From Carallia brachiata (taxonomy: Eukaryota; Streptophyta; Magnoliopsida; Malpighiales; Rhizophoraceae), in NCBI GenBank assembly GCA_021464245.1, contig JADCRB010000080.1:691860-755859 (forward strand): a stretch of DNA of 64,000 nt. Reading direction: 5' to 3'. Each line of letters begins with the position of its first letter. The first letter of the stretch is position 1. The translations under genes were made by a program, and so were the position numbers. Below, one piece after another: positions 38,400-51,600 of the stretch. Below the pieces are notes generated by a model that saw only the letters and a list, made by a program, of their open reading frames with translations, ran no database searches and was not told the origin of the DNA.

Positions 38400-39177
38400 T
38401 TATTATGTTCTTGACAATATATATTTGTTTTTTTTTTTCGGTTATGTTCAAGGAAGAAAACAGTATTTGGCCCTTTGTTTTAACTTTTTTTTTTCTTATT
38501 ATTTCCTTCCTCACCACTCCCAGCTATGTGTGGCTTGTTGCACCGGTAGAATCAAAGGAGGAAAAGCTTGAGATGGGTGCCATCTTTAGTTAAAGTGCTC
38601 AGCTTCTGAATTCCTTCAGTTGTTTTAATTTTCTGGCTATTCAAAGAGCTATATTTTTCAGTCAAAAAGGAAAAAAGAACAAAAGAAGCTATGGAATGGA
38701 ACCTTTTTGAAAGCCTAAGGCTTGGGCCCCATATGTAAAAATTAAAACACAAGATAGAATTTAGATATAATTTTGTTAGCTTAAACAAATGATATACGTT
38801 TTGGGGGACTTCACTTCAACGAAAAAGGAGTGATTTGTAAGTTAATGGCAGGGTAAAGTGACCACTTTGGGAGCAGCCATTTCCGTTTCTCCCATTTAAG
38901 CAATGGAAAAGAGGAGTGAGTGCAAATATAAGTAGTGAAAATTTCTATTTCCTCGTGAAATTGCTCTACATAGAGCAAAAAATTTCCCTACTCTTCTAGG
39001 TTACAACTGCTATTTAATGTTACAACATTGATGGTCACCCCTCAAGATGAACACTTACAAGGTGCAATCCGTGTCCCTACAGCAATTTAATATATACAGA
39101 TCCAACACTGTTTGGCCGGCAAGGCAACCGGCAACGGCATTGAATGGAAACCAAGGTTACATACTACAGATAAGTAA
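38400..39177. other. Convergent 3' flanks, no gene seen
   Basis: Shared downstream region of the LOR gene (plus) and the unknown gene (minus). It should hold both 3' UTRs and polyadenylation sites. An open frame overlapping the LOR end (38225-38593) is a shadow. Confidence 0.5.
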
Positions 39178-42100
39178 TCAGTCTTCACGTTCTCTTTTAC
39201 AATCCACTCGCATCAATTTCCAAACCTTAGGTTGACCGTTGTAATTTCTATTGGGCATCGGCATTTTTGCAGGTGGCGGCTTCATAAATGGTTCTTCCTT
39301 TACCGTGTAGGTCGTAGAATGTCTGGTTCCTCCAATTGTGTCCCGGGTTGATTTGTTTGGTGAAGATCTACTTGACCTGGGGGTAGACCAACTCAGCAGC
39401 CCTTTTCTTAAACCATTAATGTGACCAACATCTTTTTTGTTTCCGGGCCGCTTTGAGGGAATTATTTGGTCGAAGCCATTTCTCATCCGATGATCAGAAG
39501 CCATTGAAGAAGTCGATGCAGGAAAGTTTTCTTCATATTTCTTTGTTGATTTTGATTTGCGAGCTTTCACAGCCCTTTGCAAAGGCTTCTTTGGCCACTT
39601 CATCATTCCATCTTGGTTTAGCCTTGAGATATGCGTAGCAATGTCACAAAGGGTTTGTGCAGCCGCCAACAATGTCGGGCAATATTCAACTGTCAAAAGA
39701 CCAAAAAAATGCATCACCTAAGTATGAAAGCACCACACAACCATGCCGACGCAAACATCCAGGCTGCAGAACTAGCGTGTCACAGTTAAATCAACATTTC
39801 ATGGATCTAGCACAAACACGTGAGATGCACACAAACACAGAGAACCTAGTTGCCAACAAATTCAAATCAGACAGCAAAGAAAAGTTGCTGGTCATAAAAA
39901 ATCATACCTTTCTCTTGACGATTGTGTTCACCTCCAGATTCTACATTAGCTAGAAGTAGGAAGAAGGAAACATGTTAATGTCTTTTTTAAAGTAAACAGA
40001 ATGCTGCAAGAAAGCCCTCAAAGAAAATGTTACCTAGTGGAACAGAGGATGTCATAGAAGCTGCTGTTGATGATGCGCTCCACGTGGAAGGAGGTGATAA
40101 AAATGAAGTTACGCCATTAAGGAGAGGATGCAACTTTGTTTCATATGAAGGAACTAGGGACTCATCATAAGACAGTGATTCCAAGTCCGTAAAGCTTTCA
40201 CGAGCTGCTTCATGAGAACTGGTAATGTTCCCAATATTTACCCATCTACCTTGGCAAGTGCTCCTACTTGGCAATAGCTTAGCCGTGTCAGAGTTGGTTT
40301 TACTGTGCGCATTAAAAGTACTCGACCAAGCAAAAGATGGCAAGGTAACTAGGCGAGATATCTGTTTGCCTGGACGAGGATCAGCTGCATTCTTTGAAGA
40401 TACAGCAGGCTTAGCTGCATCCAGAAGCAAGGACTCCAAATCCTTGGGTGGAGGAAGTGCTAATCGCTCCAAAGTATCTTTGGGTTGATGTAATGAAAAG
40501 TCAAGTAAATTTACAGGGGTCTCAAGCATGCTGCAGCAGTCCTGCACATTTAATAGAGAAAAATGATCAACAATGTTCAATATCAATGATCGTGATAAAA
40601 AAATATATATATCCAAAATCAGAAGACACCTAAACATTCCTTTCAGCTGAACCAAAGGAATTTTGAGTACCAGATCATAGAATCAAAGTACCAGATCATA
40701 GAATCAAAATGGCTACCAACTTTCAGTTATGTCCACAACCAGTTACCAATTTTAACATAAGCATAAAAGACAATATTCAACAGCTTTCCAAAGCAAAGGT
40801 AAATAGTCGATAGAGAAACTGAACAGGAAGGAGCGAAGAATATACTCTATTTTCAACTAACCTTATTAGAAGATGACATATCAGCAGTTGATGGATCCAA
40901 ATTATCTCCACTGGACACCATAGAAACAGAGCTGGATGAGCATGTAGCTATTTTCTCGTTGGGAGTGCTATGAAGGATAGACCAAGCATTTTGGACAGAT
41001 TGCATAATACTTTTGGACCTCTCTAATGCCTTCTTACCCTTATCTTTGCCAAAGCTGGGACATTGATAAGTGCCATCAAGGAGATCATTCAATGATAAAT
41101 CATCGACAAGCTTTGTGATGTCATCAGCATCCGTCTTTATTCCATATAATCCTGATGCTCATATCCAAATGTACATGTATGTAAGTTTCATGCAATCCAG
41201 CCAAAGTGGAAAGCAGAAATCCCCATTTAAGCATTCATTTGTATAGAATGGCAATAGTATAATGCAGCATGACAAAACAAAATCTATAACCATAAATCTG
41301 AACAAAAGCAATATCAGCAAAACTGTATACCATAGTAACCATACAAAACATCAGTAGCACGCAAGCACCTATGGCAGTATGGTAGTGACTTATATCCTCA
41401 ACAGATTATAGCAAAGCCTTTATGTTGTTTCTCTAGTGGGTGAATGGCACTAATATTTAATAGTTGCACTAGTGAAACTCAATAGGGAAGCTGGGAAGGA
41501 TATGACTGCAAGTCTCCAGTCTACACATAAAATGAGTGCCAAAAACTGAATGACATCTAAGATGGGTCAAAGCTGCAAATCTTGAATATTATCCATGTGA
41601 CAATTGTGTTAACAAGGTAGAGCTCTGAAGGGATAGGCAATCTATCTATTTGACATGGCAATTCAAATAAAATCAAAAACTAAAATGGGCAAGATATCAT
41701 GTCAATTTCAGGCCCAACAAGGGCATATCTTTGGGACCCAGTTTGTAGCTTCAAACATAACCAAAGGTTCACCACTTTCTCGACAGATTTAGTAGTTGAT
41801 CTCAATCAAAGTTGTACAAAATTCCTCATTCCCCCCCACAAACACCCACCCGAAAAAAGAAGAAAAAAAGCTGATTATTATCTTCCATATAATCAAATCA
41901 AATTTGCGGTATTGTTCAAAGGCAATACCATATGTCACAAATTACATATTTGTTTGTCGGCCCAACTGTAATGCCTTGAAGCTTCTTCACATTTATATAA
42001 ACAGTATAAACAAGCAAAAGCAATGACAGTCTCCTTATATATACAGAAATTTCAACATTAAAAATAATTACACCGTTGATATCATACCAAGAATGTTGTC

Positions 42101-43587
42101 CCCTCCACCAGATGAATTGAAGCATCCAAAGGTTGCCTTTGCAGAAAACAAATCGTGTTTGTTCTTCATGGAAACTTTCAAAGTTCTCCTATCAACCCGC
42201 TTGCGGCTAGAGTTATTCCTTTGTTTTGTTAATCGATTTTTCTCTACAGTATATATAGAAATCAAATGATTAGTTCAAAGCAGCTTTCATTTAAGTGAAT
42301 TCATACTGAAGCTGACATAAAACAGTGCCAAAAATATCAATGGACTACGTTTGCTATATTCCAATAGAATTCTCCAACGGCTTTATGTGACTAAACTCAA
42401 TCAAATTATCAAAGGTTCATCTTGTTTCCTTACCATGAGACTCATACTTTGTCAAACATGGTCCAAGCTTGTCAAATAAATCATTTGTGTTATCCGCTCC
42501 AGCTGGACCTGTCATATCTTCTAACTGAGCTGTTCGCCGTCTCTTTGAACATCCACCATTATTTCTTGACACCTTTCCAACCCCCTTTGGTATTTGCATT
42601 TCTTCATGTCTAGGAGTCCCTGAAGGATGGCTTATGCCACTACAACACAGTTGTTTATAGGAATCTTCACAAGTAAAGCTATGTGGCTGACTAGAATGTT
42701 GACAGAAATCAGCATTTTCAAGATTATCACATTCCAAGTTGTTGACGGAGCAGATCACGCCTGCTAAACCACATTCATTTGGAGCATAAGCCCTTGTACA
42801 ACAAAAGAGCTTAAACCAAACAGTTTGTCTCAACAATCAAAAGGCAAAAAATCATTTAGTTCACGAATTGGTATATTAAACCGGAAATCATTTAATCAAG
42901 TTTATTGAAACTTCTACATCTAGCTCAATTCTTGAGGCCATGACCACAGATGCTAAAGAACTACCTCTTGAATACAAAAGTAATAACTATACAGCACATA
43001 TTCTGAATCATATCCTTCTCCTGCACGTAGCTGCACATGACACAGGAATAGTAGCAAATATAGGAACATTCACAGCTAATACACAACAACAAACTTGGGA
43101 TCTAACTTCAATCAACCAATCTGACAGCTTCTTCAACTCAATCAGTGTTCTCCTACTTTTAAGTCCAGAAAATGCATAGCTTTACTTAACAATAAATTTT
43201 ACACCTCTCAGTCACTCGAGAACTAATTACTTAAGGGAATATCAGGCACCAATAAAACACAAAAACATGCCCGAATTTGGAAAGAATGACTCCGAAATTA
43301 CAAAGTCAACTGCAAAATTCAGCGAATTCAAAAATAATAATAACCAAAAAAGACAAATTCTTTATTCTGTTAAAAAAATTAAAACGAAATACACGAAATA
43401 TTGAACCTTTTTCGCTAATCAAAGAGCTACACGGCTCAATCGAACCAGTAGGACACAAAAGAACCGAAACCTCCACTTCGTTCACTACATCCCTATCTCC
43501 GCCAAATTCCTCCGATCCCACAAGCTTCGGCACGACCGCCGCCGCCGCCGCTACATCCACCGGATAATTTAACTGCACGGCATCCAT
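39178..43587 (-). CDS. Uncharacterised Ser-rich basic plant protein, seven exons
   Basis: I do not recognise this protein. Exons 43407-43587, 42434-42760, 42088-42243, 40862-41151, 40034-40541, 39908-39940 and 39178-39689 join in phase to 668 residues without a stop. The first intron (donor AAAAAG, acceptor TTTAGCAG) is the least certain. The N-terminus has an Ala run and acidic residues. Basic clusters that could be nuclear localisation signals are SKRRR, SRKRVDRR and KARKSKSTKK. The middle has Leu-rich LVDDLSLNDLLDG and PPPKDLESLLLDA, and a DLESLSYDESLVPSY segment. The C-terminus is Pro/Ser/basic and ends DCKRERED. There is no transmembrane segment and no catalytic motif. The low-complexity make-up suggests a nuclear regulator or adaptor, but that is inference. 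A 21-bp tandem repeat lies in intron 4. Confidence 0.72.
40666..40707. repeat. 21-bp tandem repeat, two copies, in an intron
   Basis: Two perfect adjacent copies of a 21-mer beginning AGTACCAGATCATAG within intron 4 of the unknown gene (intron 40542-40861). Confidence 0.9.
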
Positions 43588-45695
43588 CACAACTACAGCA
43601 ACTCGACCTCATAAACAACAATAAACATTACAAAAGAACTGAGGCGCGTGATTTTCCACGATCCGAAACGGCCGAGTCAGAAACGAGCGGCGCGGCGCCG
43701 GTTCGGAAGGTCATCGGAGAAATCGAGAGGGAAAACAGGGCGTTTGGCTGAGGAAAAGACGTATCAGGCGGCCGACTGCAGGCGGAGAGAGAGAGGCGGG
43801 TGGCGTTTTTGAGAGGATTGCGCTGTTAGGGCAAGATAGGGAGTGAGAAAGACCTGTATTTATACTTTTCGGGATTTGGCGAGTTGCGCCGCCGGTGAAT
43901 ATACCGGCGGATGTGTAGGGCTTCCGATTCGGTGTTATTATTATTATTTGTTTTCACGTGGCTTTATCCAATAGGAAAATGTGGAAATGGAAAGATGATA
44001 TTGCCAAGAGAATTACACGTGTTCACTCTTAAGACTCTAGCCATTGAGAAATTGACACGTCTCATAGTATTGCAGAGAGTCTGTTTAGTAGATCATTTTA
44101 GACATTTTAATAATTTCAAGGTAGCAATATGTCTAAGAAAAATTAAGTAGCAATGATTGTTATAAAAAAATTAGGTAGTGATAAAGTAAAGATTATGTAA
44201 TTTATTTAATAGTATTTAATAATTTATTTTTTTAATTTTAATAATTTAACAGTATATATTCTTTTTTTATTAATTTTTTTAATCAGAAAATTTTATTGTG
44301 AATATATCATTTATTAGAACTACTGAGTGAGTCAAGGGTCACTCATTTTATACTCATTTAATTTTATCTATAAGAGAAATTTATTATCCAAACACTGTTA
44401 AGACCGAACGTAGCTCCTTCGAATCGGTTACCCTTTGTTATTAGTTTATTACTCCCTCAATGTTTCAATTCAATAATTTTCCACTTAAAATTATATCTAA
44501 CGATAAGTTTATAAGTATAGGATATCAACACTGTAATTTGGTAGCAAATTAACGAATTTTTATACTTACAATTCAAGTTTGAGTTCTTACATTAATACTC
44601 TTTTCTAACTAAAATATGAGATGCTTATTATAATTAAAAAAGATTGAGTACAATTATAAATTTCTATTAGATTCAATAATTATTATAATCTTTTAGAAAC
44701 ATCTAATATATTACAAAAAGATTCTTTTTTTGGTTGAAAAGAATAAGTGTACAATAGACAAAACGCGGAATGAAATTATTCAAAGCGTGTTGTCCAAAAA
44801 AACCAAAGAAATGATTCAAAGAGTGATTGGCTGAGACAATGTATAATTAGTGATCAAACAAGAGAATCTATAATTAAATGTGAATCAATTACCCCGTTAT
44901 ACAAATCAATTTTATTTCGTGAAACAGTGAGAAAAGTACCTTAATCAATTTTAAAATTAAATTGTTGTGAGAAATCTTTTTTCTTTTTTTTTTTTTTTTG
45001 ACACATTTTGTTGTGAGAAATCAAGTGTGAAATGACCTGTGCTGTTACATAATCCATATTGCATGAAAGTCCCATTAAGCGAAAAGAAAGGCGTTCAGTT
45101 GCAATCTAATGGCTAGAAAAGTTCAAATATGGGCCAAGTCACAGGCACCTATGGGGCTGTTTTCCCATTTTCACTTAAAAGGGAAAAGTTTAAGAAAATA
45201 AGTAAAAAAAATACAATAATAATAATATAATAATTAATAAAAAGTGATGAAAAAAATTAAAAAAATATGAAAAAAAAAAATAATTTGTGTAAAAAATACA
45301 TATAAAATATAAAAAATAATATTATAATAATAATTTTTTTATTTTTTAATTTATTTTTATTTAAATTTCTTCAATTCAAACACAAATGAGCGTTGGATAT
45401 TTTTAGTTTGAGAATGTGTACATAAGGAATAAATTTTTAATTTGAAGTAATAATATTTATAATTTATGTAATAAAATTTTTATTACTTAATTTTTATTAA
45501 AAGTTTAAATATTATTAGTTAAAATTCTACATTTGTTACGTTATTCCCGAATCCCGGATCAAAAAGGTCCGCCAACAAACCCGCGCTCTTTCTTGAAAAA
45601 GAAAAAGGGAAAACTTTTTGCACAGCTCACTTTCAGAAGCAAATAGAGAAGAGTGTCGCCAAAAACAAAAAAAAAAGAGAGAAAAGTGAGCGTCG
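43588..45695. other. Divergent promoter region of the unknown gene and the PIAL gene
   Basis: About 2.1 kb between two divergent start codons. GC-rich 5' leader DNA of the unknown gene occupies about 43590-43840, and on the minus strand TATAAATA at 43857-43864 is a probable TATA box. The middle (44150-45480) is AT-rich, with one dispersed repeat copy at about 44203-44265 and another AT-rich, MITE-like block at about 45170-45395. The PIAL 5' leader lies just before 45696. Confidence 0.55.
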
Positions 45696-48600
45696 ATGAG
45701 TGGAATCCCAGTGTCGCAGACGGCGCCGCCTCCGGCCAGCATGACGGCGGGCAGCGGAGTGGCGGCGGCTGCCCACGGGTTGAGGATGCAGTCGCAACCT
45801 GGCCACAAAACCAATCCCGCTGATTTCTTTGAGCTCTGTCTCTCCCTAGCTAGGTATTCCTCACAACCTATACATGTCTGCTCTGTTGCCTCTCTTCTTT
45901 ATTTTTTTTAAATGTTTTCTTTTTTTTAATGCTTTGATTTTGTTTTATTTTCTTAATTATTACTGTTTCTTCGTACGTATTCTCCCAGTATGTTCTACAT
46001 GCTGATCCGCAGTGCTCTATCTCTTTTTGTATTGGATAATGATTCTTATCGCGAAAACCATATCTCTAATTATTAAATTTTAATCACTCGTTAATTTTAC
46101 TCATTTTTTGAATAAGTAAAACTAACTCATAATTTAATACTATTTAAATATTATTTTTAATTTTTTTATTTAAGCAGATCTATTTATTATATAATATAAA
46201 AAAATTATAAATGAATTATACTCGTTTAAAAAGTAATCACAATAAAAATTTTCTAAATTTTAACATATTGATTTAGGGGTGCACTATATGTGTTTGTCGT
46301 TAACTAACGCTTTATCAACTTTTTTTTTGGCTTTTGGTAAACTTTGTGAAACGGTTTTTTTTGCAAGATTATCATGATCCGTTTGTTTTTGTTATTTTCA
46401 GATGCATTGATTTCTCTGTTGCAAACAATGAAGTTCCACCTGTAGAAGATTTGCCTGCATTACTAAAACAGGTGATTCAATCATTCTGTGATATCTGGTA
46501 GCGGCTCTACTTCCTTTTCATTTGATGTCTTTCCATATTTTCTTGTCAATTATGAGCATTGTAACCGAGTCGTAAGAGGCAGGGATATCCAAGGAGTTTA
46601 TAGAGGATGCCTGTTTATTTTGATTGAGCATTCTGCAATAAATTTTCATCTTTGAGTGATCCTGTACGTCAGCCTACTTTTAAATGTTAATAGAGATAGT
46701 GAGTGCTCTGCTGATCTTTTGAAACTGGGCTTTGCGTGTAAAATACGTTGTGTGAGCTGAAGGTTATGAGTTGGATCACCTGATTTTGTGTTAAAATCTA
46801 GAATTCTGCTGAACCGATTGTCATCTTGTTGAGAAAATTATTGTTTTCCTTTTGTTGAGCAGGCGTGCCAATGTAGGAGTGATCTGTATTTACAAGCTGC
46901 TGTCATGGTTCTAATGATTTCTGTTAAGGTACTTGGGTTGCAGCTGGCTATCCAAACTTTCTAGATTGGCATTATATTTCTTCTTCCGAATTTTCACCTG
47001 TCATTTTTATGATAGTATGCTTGCTGATTTTTATTGTTTGTTAGTCTGATCTATTTTGATTCATATGGTTTGTTGTTCTCTTCGTTGGCTGAGAAGACAG
47101 ATGGCTGTAATAACTCATCAATTGTCTTGGGAGATTTTTTTTTTTGGCCGCACAGGGGAGGGGGGGTAGGGGGTGGATGGGGGGGCGGGTGGAAGGTTAT
47201 TTTTGTTTTCGGTTAAGGAGAAACTTTTTTTTTTTTGTCAATTTTGCAGTCTTTAGGTCCCCTATTGACGATTCTTAATATTTCTCTTACTCTGCATCCC
47301 AAGTGGCATTTGTTTGGACCTGTTGTTCCCCAAGTTAATTGCCTCTTTTCCTCTTCGAGCATGTCGCAGTCATGTGTTTTTCATACATGAAGATCTATGC
47401 AATTTCTGCTTCATATCTTGTTCTTTGCTTATCAATCTTAACATGGTAGAATGCTTGTAAGTTTGGATGGTTCTCAGAAAAGGACAATCAGGAGCTGTTT
47501 ACACTTGCTAATGAGGTTCGCTGCTTGCTTTCAACTATGATGTTTTTCTAAGTTATGGATCGTACAGAAGTTTTTCATATCAACTTTTTTGGTGTACGTC
47601 TTAGATAGGAGCCATCTTCTGCAGTCCTACAGATGTTAGCTTACTTTCAAGCAACTCTCATTTTACCATCTCAACAGTTATGTCTAGGTAAAAGCTAGAG
47701 TCGTCCTTGAATTTTGCCCTTTTTTCTTTTTTTATAAACTGCACGTTTACAGAATAGAAATCTTCTGTGCATGCCACAAACAGTTAAATGCATTTCTCTT
47801 TTTAGCTTTTATTTATTGGTTCTAATGGAATTAAACACAAATGAGTACTAACATGGGATGTCCCTCTCTCTCTCACACCCTCTCTCTCTCTCAGTCTGCA
47901 CACATTTATGGGTGCATGAATCCAGCATCTCAAGTGACAACTAAGATGTACTTGTACTGTTTTACAGTTCTTTCACCACCTACTTGTCATGGAAATTTCT
48001 CTTTTGAGCACCATGTTGAGCTAACCAGGAAGGATTCTTAGATTGCATAAATTGGCGAAGAGCCTTTTGTGCACAAATGGATTTACTGTGTCACCTTATA
48101 ATACCTATGTAAATGGTTTCCGGGTGGATCTATGCCAAAAGCTCTTTTTGTCCACTTTTCTTTAGTTTAATTTCTATCTAGTTATCATTCACCCTCTAAT
48201 ATCTTTTTTATTCCATTATACATGGGGATTTTATCTTGGGGATCATGGATTGATGGTAGAAGAGTGAGGATGTTTACTATTTCATGAAGCTAAGCCTACA
48301 ATTTATCGTGTGGGGATTTCAATTCTTGAAATTACTACTGACAATATTCAGAATTTGTAGCTTCTGAGTAGATAACCTGTTTGGTGAAACACATTAGCTG
48401 CGTTTCACTGCTGCTTTTCGTGCAGTGACCGTTCGACAATGATAACCTCATGCCAACTGTGCATAAGTTTTTATAATACCTTTTTCAGCACATGGTTTCA
48501 GTTTAATGACTATAAAATTGTTAATGAGGGCTGAAACCAGAGCTGTATCAACTTTACATGGTTTTCTTCTGCTAGGAGTAGGCATCATTTCTTTAATTTT

Positions 48601-51600
48601 TTGGATTTTGGTAAAAGACTAAAAGAACAGAGTAAAAGGACGCTCATTGAGTTCAAACAATTGAGTGCCAATGTAACTGATATTTATGAAGAATGCATTC
48701 CTTTCATAAAATACCTTTGAATATCCTGACATAGTGTTTGAGACTGCGCCCTCTTCTTTTTCTCTGTGCAGGTTCTATCCACTAATGAAGATGGGGCAAA
48801 TACTTACTGCTATTGAGGTTAAAGTGAGTCTTGCACTTCCAGTCGGTTGAAGTTGAACAACATTTTCTTAACTCTTAAGGGTTATTTTACTTAAAACTAG
48901 AGTATACATGGACTCCCTTTTTCTTGGTCATCTTGTTGTACGTATTATTTCTAACCTTTCATATGAGAAGGTTTGTATATTTTCTGCCTGCTTTGCAAAG
49001 TGCACTAATATCTTTATGTAAAGATTTGTAGAAGTATAGACCCAATAACTTAAACGGGCCCAAGAACTTAAACAGGCCCAATAACTTAAACAGATAACAA
49101 CAGGGAAGAAGCAAACAATATTAAATGAGTTTTTTGGATACCACATCTTACCTAAAACTTTAAGGCTTAGGTTATGAGTTTTTTAACTACACTTATATAT
49201 TGATTTACTTCTTCCTTTCTTTCCAATATGGAACTTTTTATATTTTACACTCCAACACGCCCCTTCACGCGAAAGCCCAACTCACTTGGAATGGGCCCAG
49301 CTCACTTGGGCTGGAAGTGTGAACAAACAATGAAAATCCAACTTCATCTGAGTTGGATCCAGCTCACTTGAGCTGACTATAGTTCACCATTAAATGTGAA
49401 GGGCAACAACATTCGGGCTCTGATACCATATAAAGATTTGTAGAAGCATAGGCCCAATAACTTAAACGGGCCCAATAACTTAAACGGATAACAACAGGGA
49501 AGAAGCAAACAATATTAAATGGGTTTTTTGGACACCACATCTTACCTAAAACCTTAAGGTTTAGGTTATGGGTCTTTTAACTACACTTATATATTGATTT
49601 ACTTCTTCCTTTCTTTCCAATATAGGATTTTTTATATTTTACACTCCAACACTTTATTTGCTTTGCAGCCTGGATATGGAACATATGTAAATGATTTTCA
49701 TATTTCGAAGAATACAACCTGGGACGGACAGGAAAGAATAGTAAGCATTTCTAGCTTTATTTTGAATTTGTGGCTACTATATGTTGCAAACAGTCAGATT
49801 TGTGTAAAGTTTTTAGTAATTTTAACTTTTAGATCTGTCATAAGTGTTTTTTTTAAAACATATACACATGATCTTCTATTTTAGTTTGTTGTAAATCTCT
49901 TGACTATATGGTGGTCCTACCCTTCACAATGAGTCAATATTTTCATTTTTCAGCTTGGATAAACTAGTTCATGTGGCTTGCCATGGTTTTTTCATAGTTA
50001 ATTTCTTTGGCCCTGCGACTTTGGTTCGTTCACTTAAGCTTAACATTTGTTAAATGTACATGGAACATTGTCTTGAAATATACCCCGCATGATATGACAG
50101 GATAGAATATCGAAAATATCTGTATGTCATAGTTGTAGTATGACTGATTGTGATCCATTTCGTAAAGATCTTTTCATGTTTCTTCGTCCTTTTGGCCTGC
50201 AGCGATTATTTGTAGCAGAGGTGGATAATATTGAGACATCAACATGTATTATAAATCCGCAACTGGTGAAGTATGCTCCTTTCTGTCAAATTTTCTTTTT
50301 CTTGTGGGTTTTGGTTATTCTTGCATATGCTGATCACCATTTATATTGTGTAGCTTCCTTTTCAATGGTAAGGGAGTGGAGAGAAGAACTAATCTTCTAA
50401 TGGTATTGTATCATCTTGCTCAAGATTTTGGTTTGGTTGATGTATTTGGGAGCATTGGCTGCAAACGCTGTATTTAATGTTCTTTTTGTGTTTTAATCTG
50501 TTTTAGGAACCTGGACCACAGGTACCAACTGATGTGACTGGCATGCTTAAGTATGGGATGAATCTCTTCCAAGCTGTTGGCCAGTTCAATGGTATGCATA
50601 CATTCAATTTCTTTCTTTCTGTTGGGATTCTAAGTTTGTCATGCTCATTTTTTTTTTATGCTGTAACTTCCCAAAGGTCATTATGTGATAGCAGTTGCTT
50701 TTATGAGTGAGACACGATTACCAGACTCCTCTGCACTGCTGGATTATGTTCAGCTTAATTTGACTGAGCCAAATTTAGGTATATTCGTTGGGCAAAGAGT
50801 AAGAGTACGCTATAAATAGATTCTATCCCTTTGGCTTTTGCATGTAGTTGTCTCACCATAGATGTCCTTTGGGGTCTCAGATTCTGACATAATTGAGGGG
50901 CCATCTCGGATGTCACTTAATTGCCCCATAAGGTATGAAATGGAGCTTGTGGCTATTGTCTTGGATACTATTGTAATGCACTCTCCCTTCCTCTTCCATC
51001 TCTATATCAATGCATAAATGTAATATATTTATGCTAATCAATCTGCATTTCCACATACTTCAGTATATCTGTTTTGTCGTGCCTTAATGCTATTTATCTG
51101 TTCTGCTTTTCCAAATGCTTCCCTAGAATTTCAACAACTGTAGTGTTAAGAGAATGGGAAATTGTGGGTGCTGTGTTTGTAAAATCAAACTAGAAGTGTA
51201 GGAAATAGTAATATATCATTTGTCTTGTTTAGATTATCAATGAATGATTGTATTTTGTTATCATTTCATAACTTCTCAATGAATATTGATGGAAATCTAT
51301 TATGACATCATGTCTTCTCTATTTATGCCATGTTTTTTCCAAAATTATCCTATTTGTTTGAAATCAAATAACCTTCTGTTGTCTGATCCCTTTCTGTTTC
51401 AAACAGCTATACACGTATCAAAACTCCTGTTAAAGGGCGTTCATGCAAACATCTTCAGGTGAGTGCTTCATATTATATCAATGCCTTGCTAGAAGTACTT
51501 GTATTGGGATGTCTTTATTATTGTCATCGCTATTGCTTATGACAAGACGCACACATTTTTCTCTGTTGCCTTCCAAAGTTTTTCCGTGGTCTGCACCTTG

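Noticed and set aside
43277..43567. 96-codon plus-strand frame rich in Ala and Thr
   Set aside because: Antisense to exon 1 of the unknown gene; the Ala run comes from its GCG repeats.
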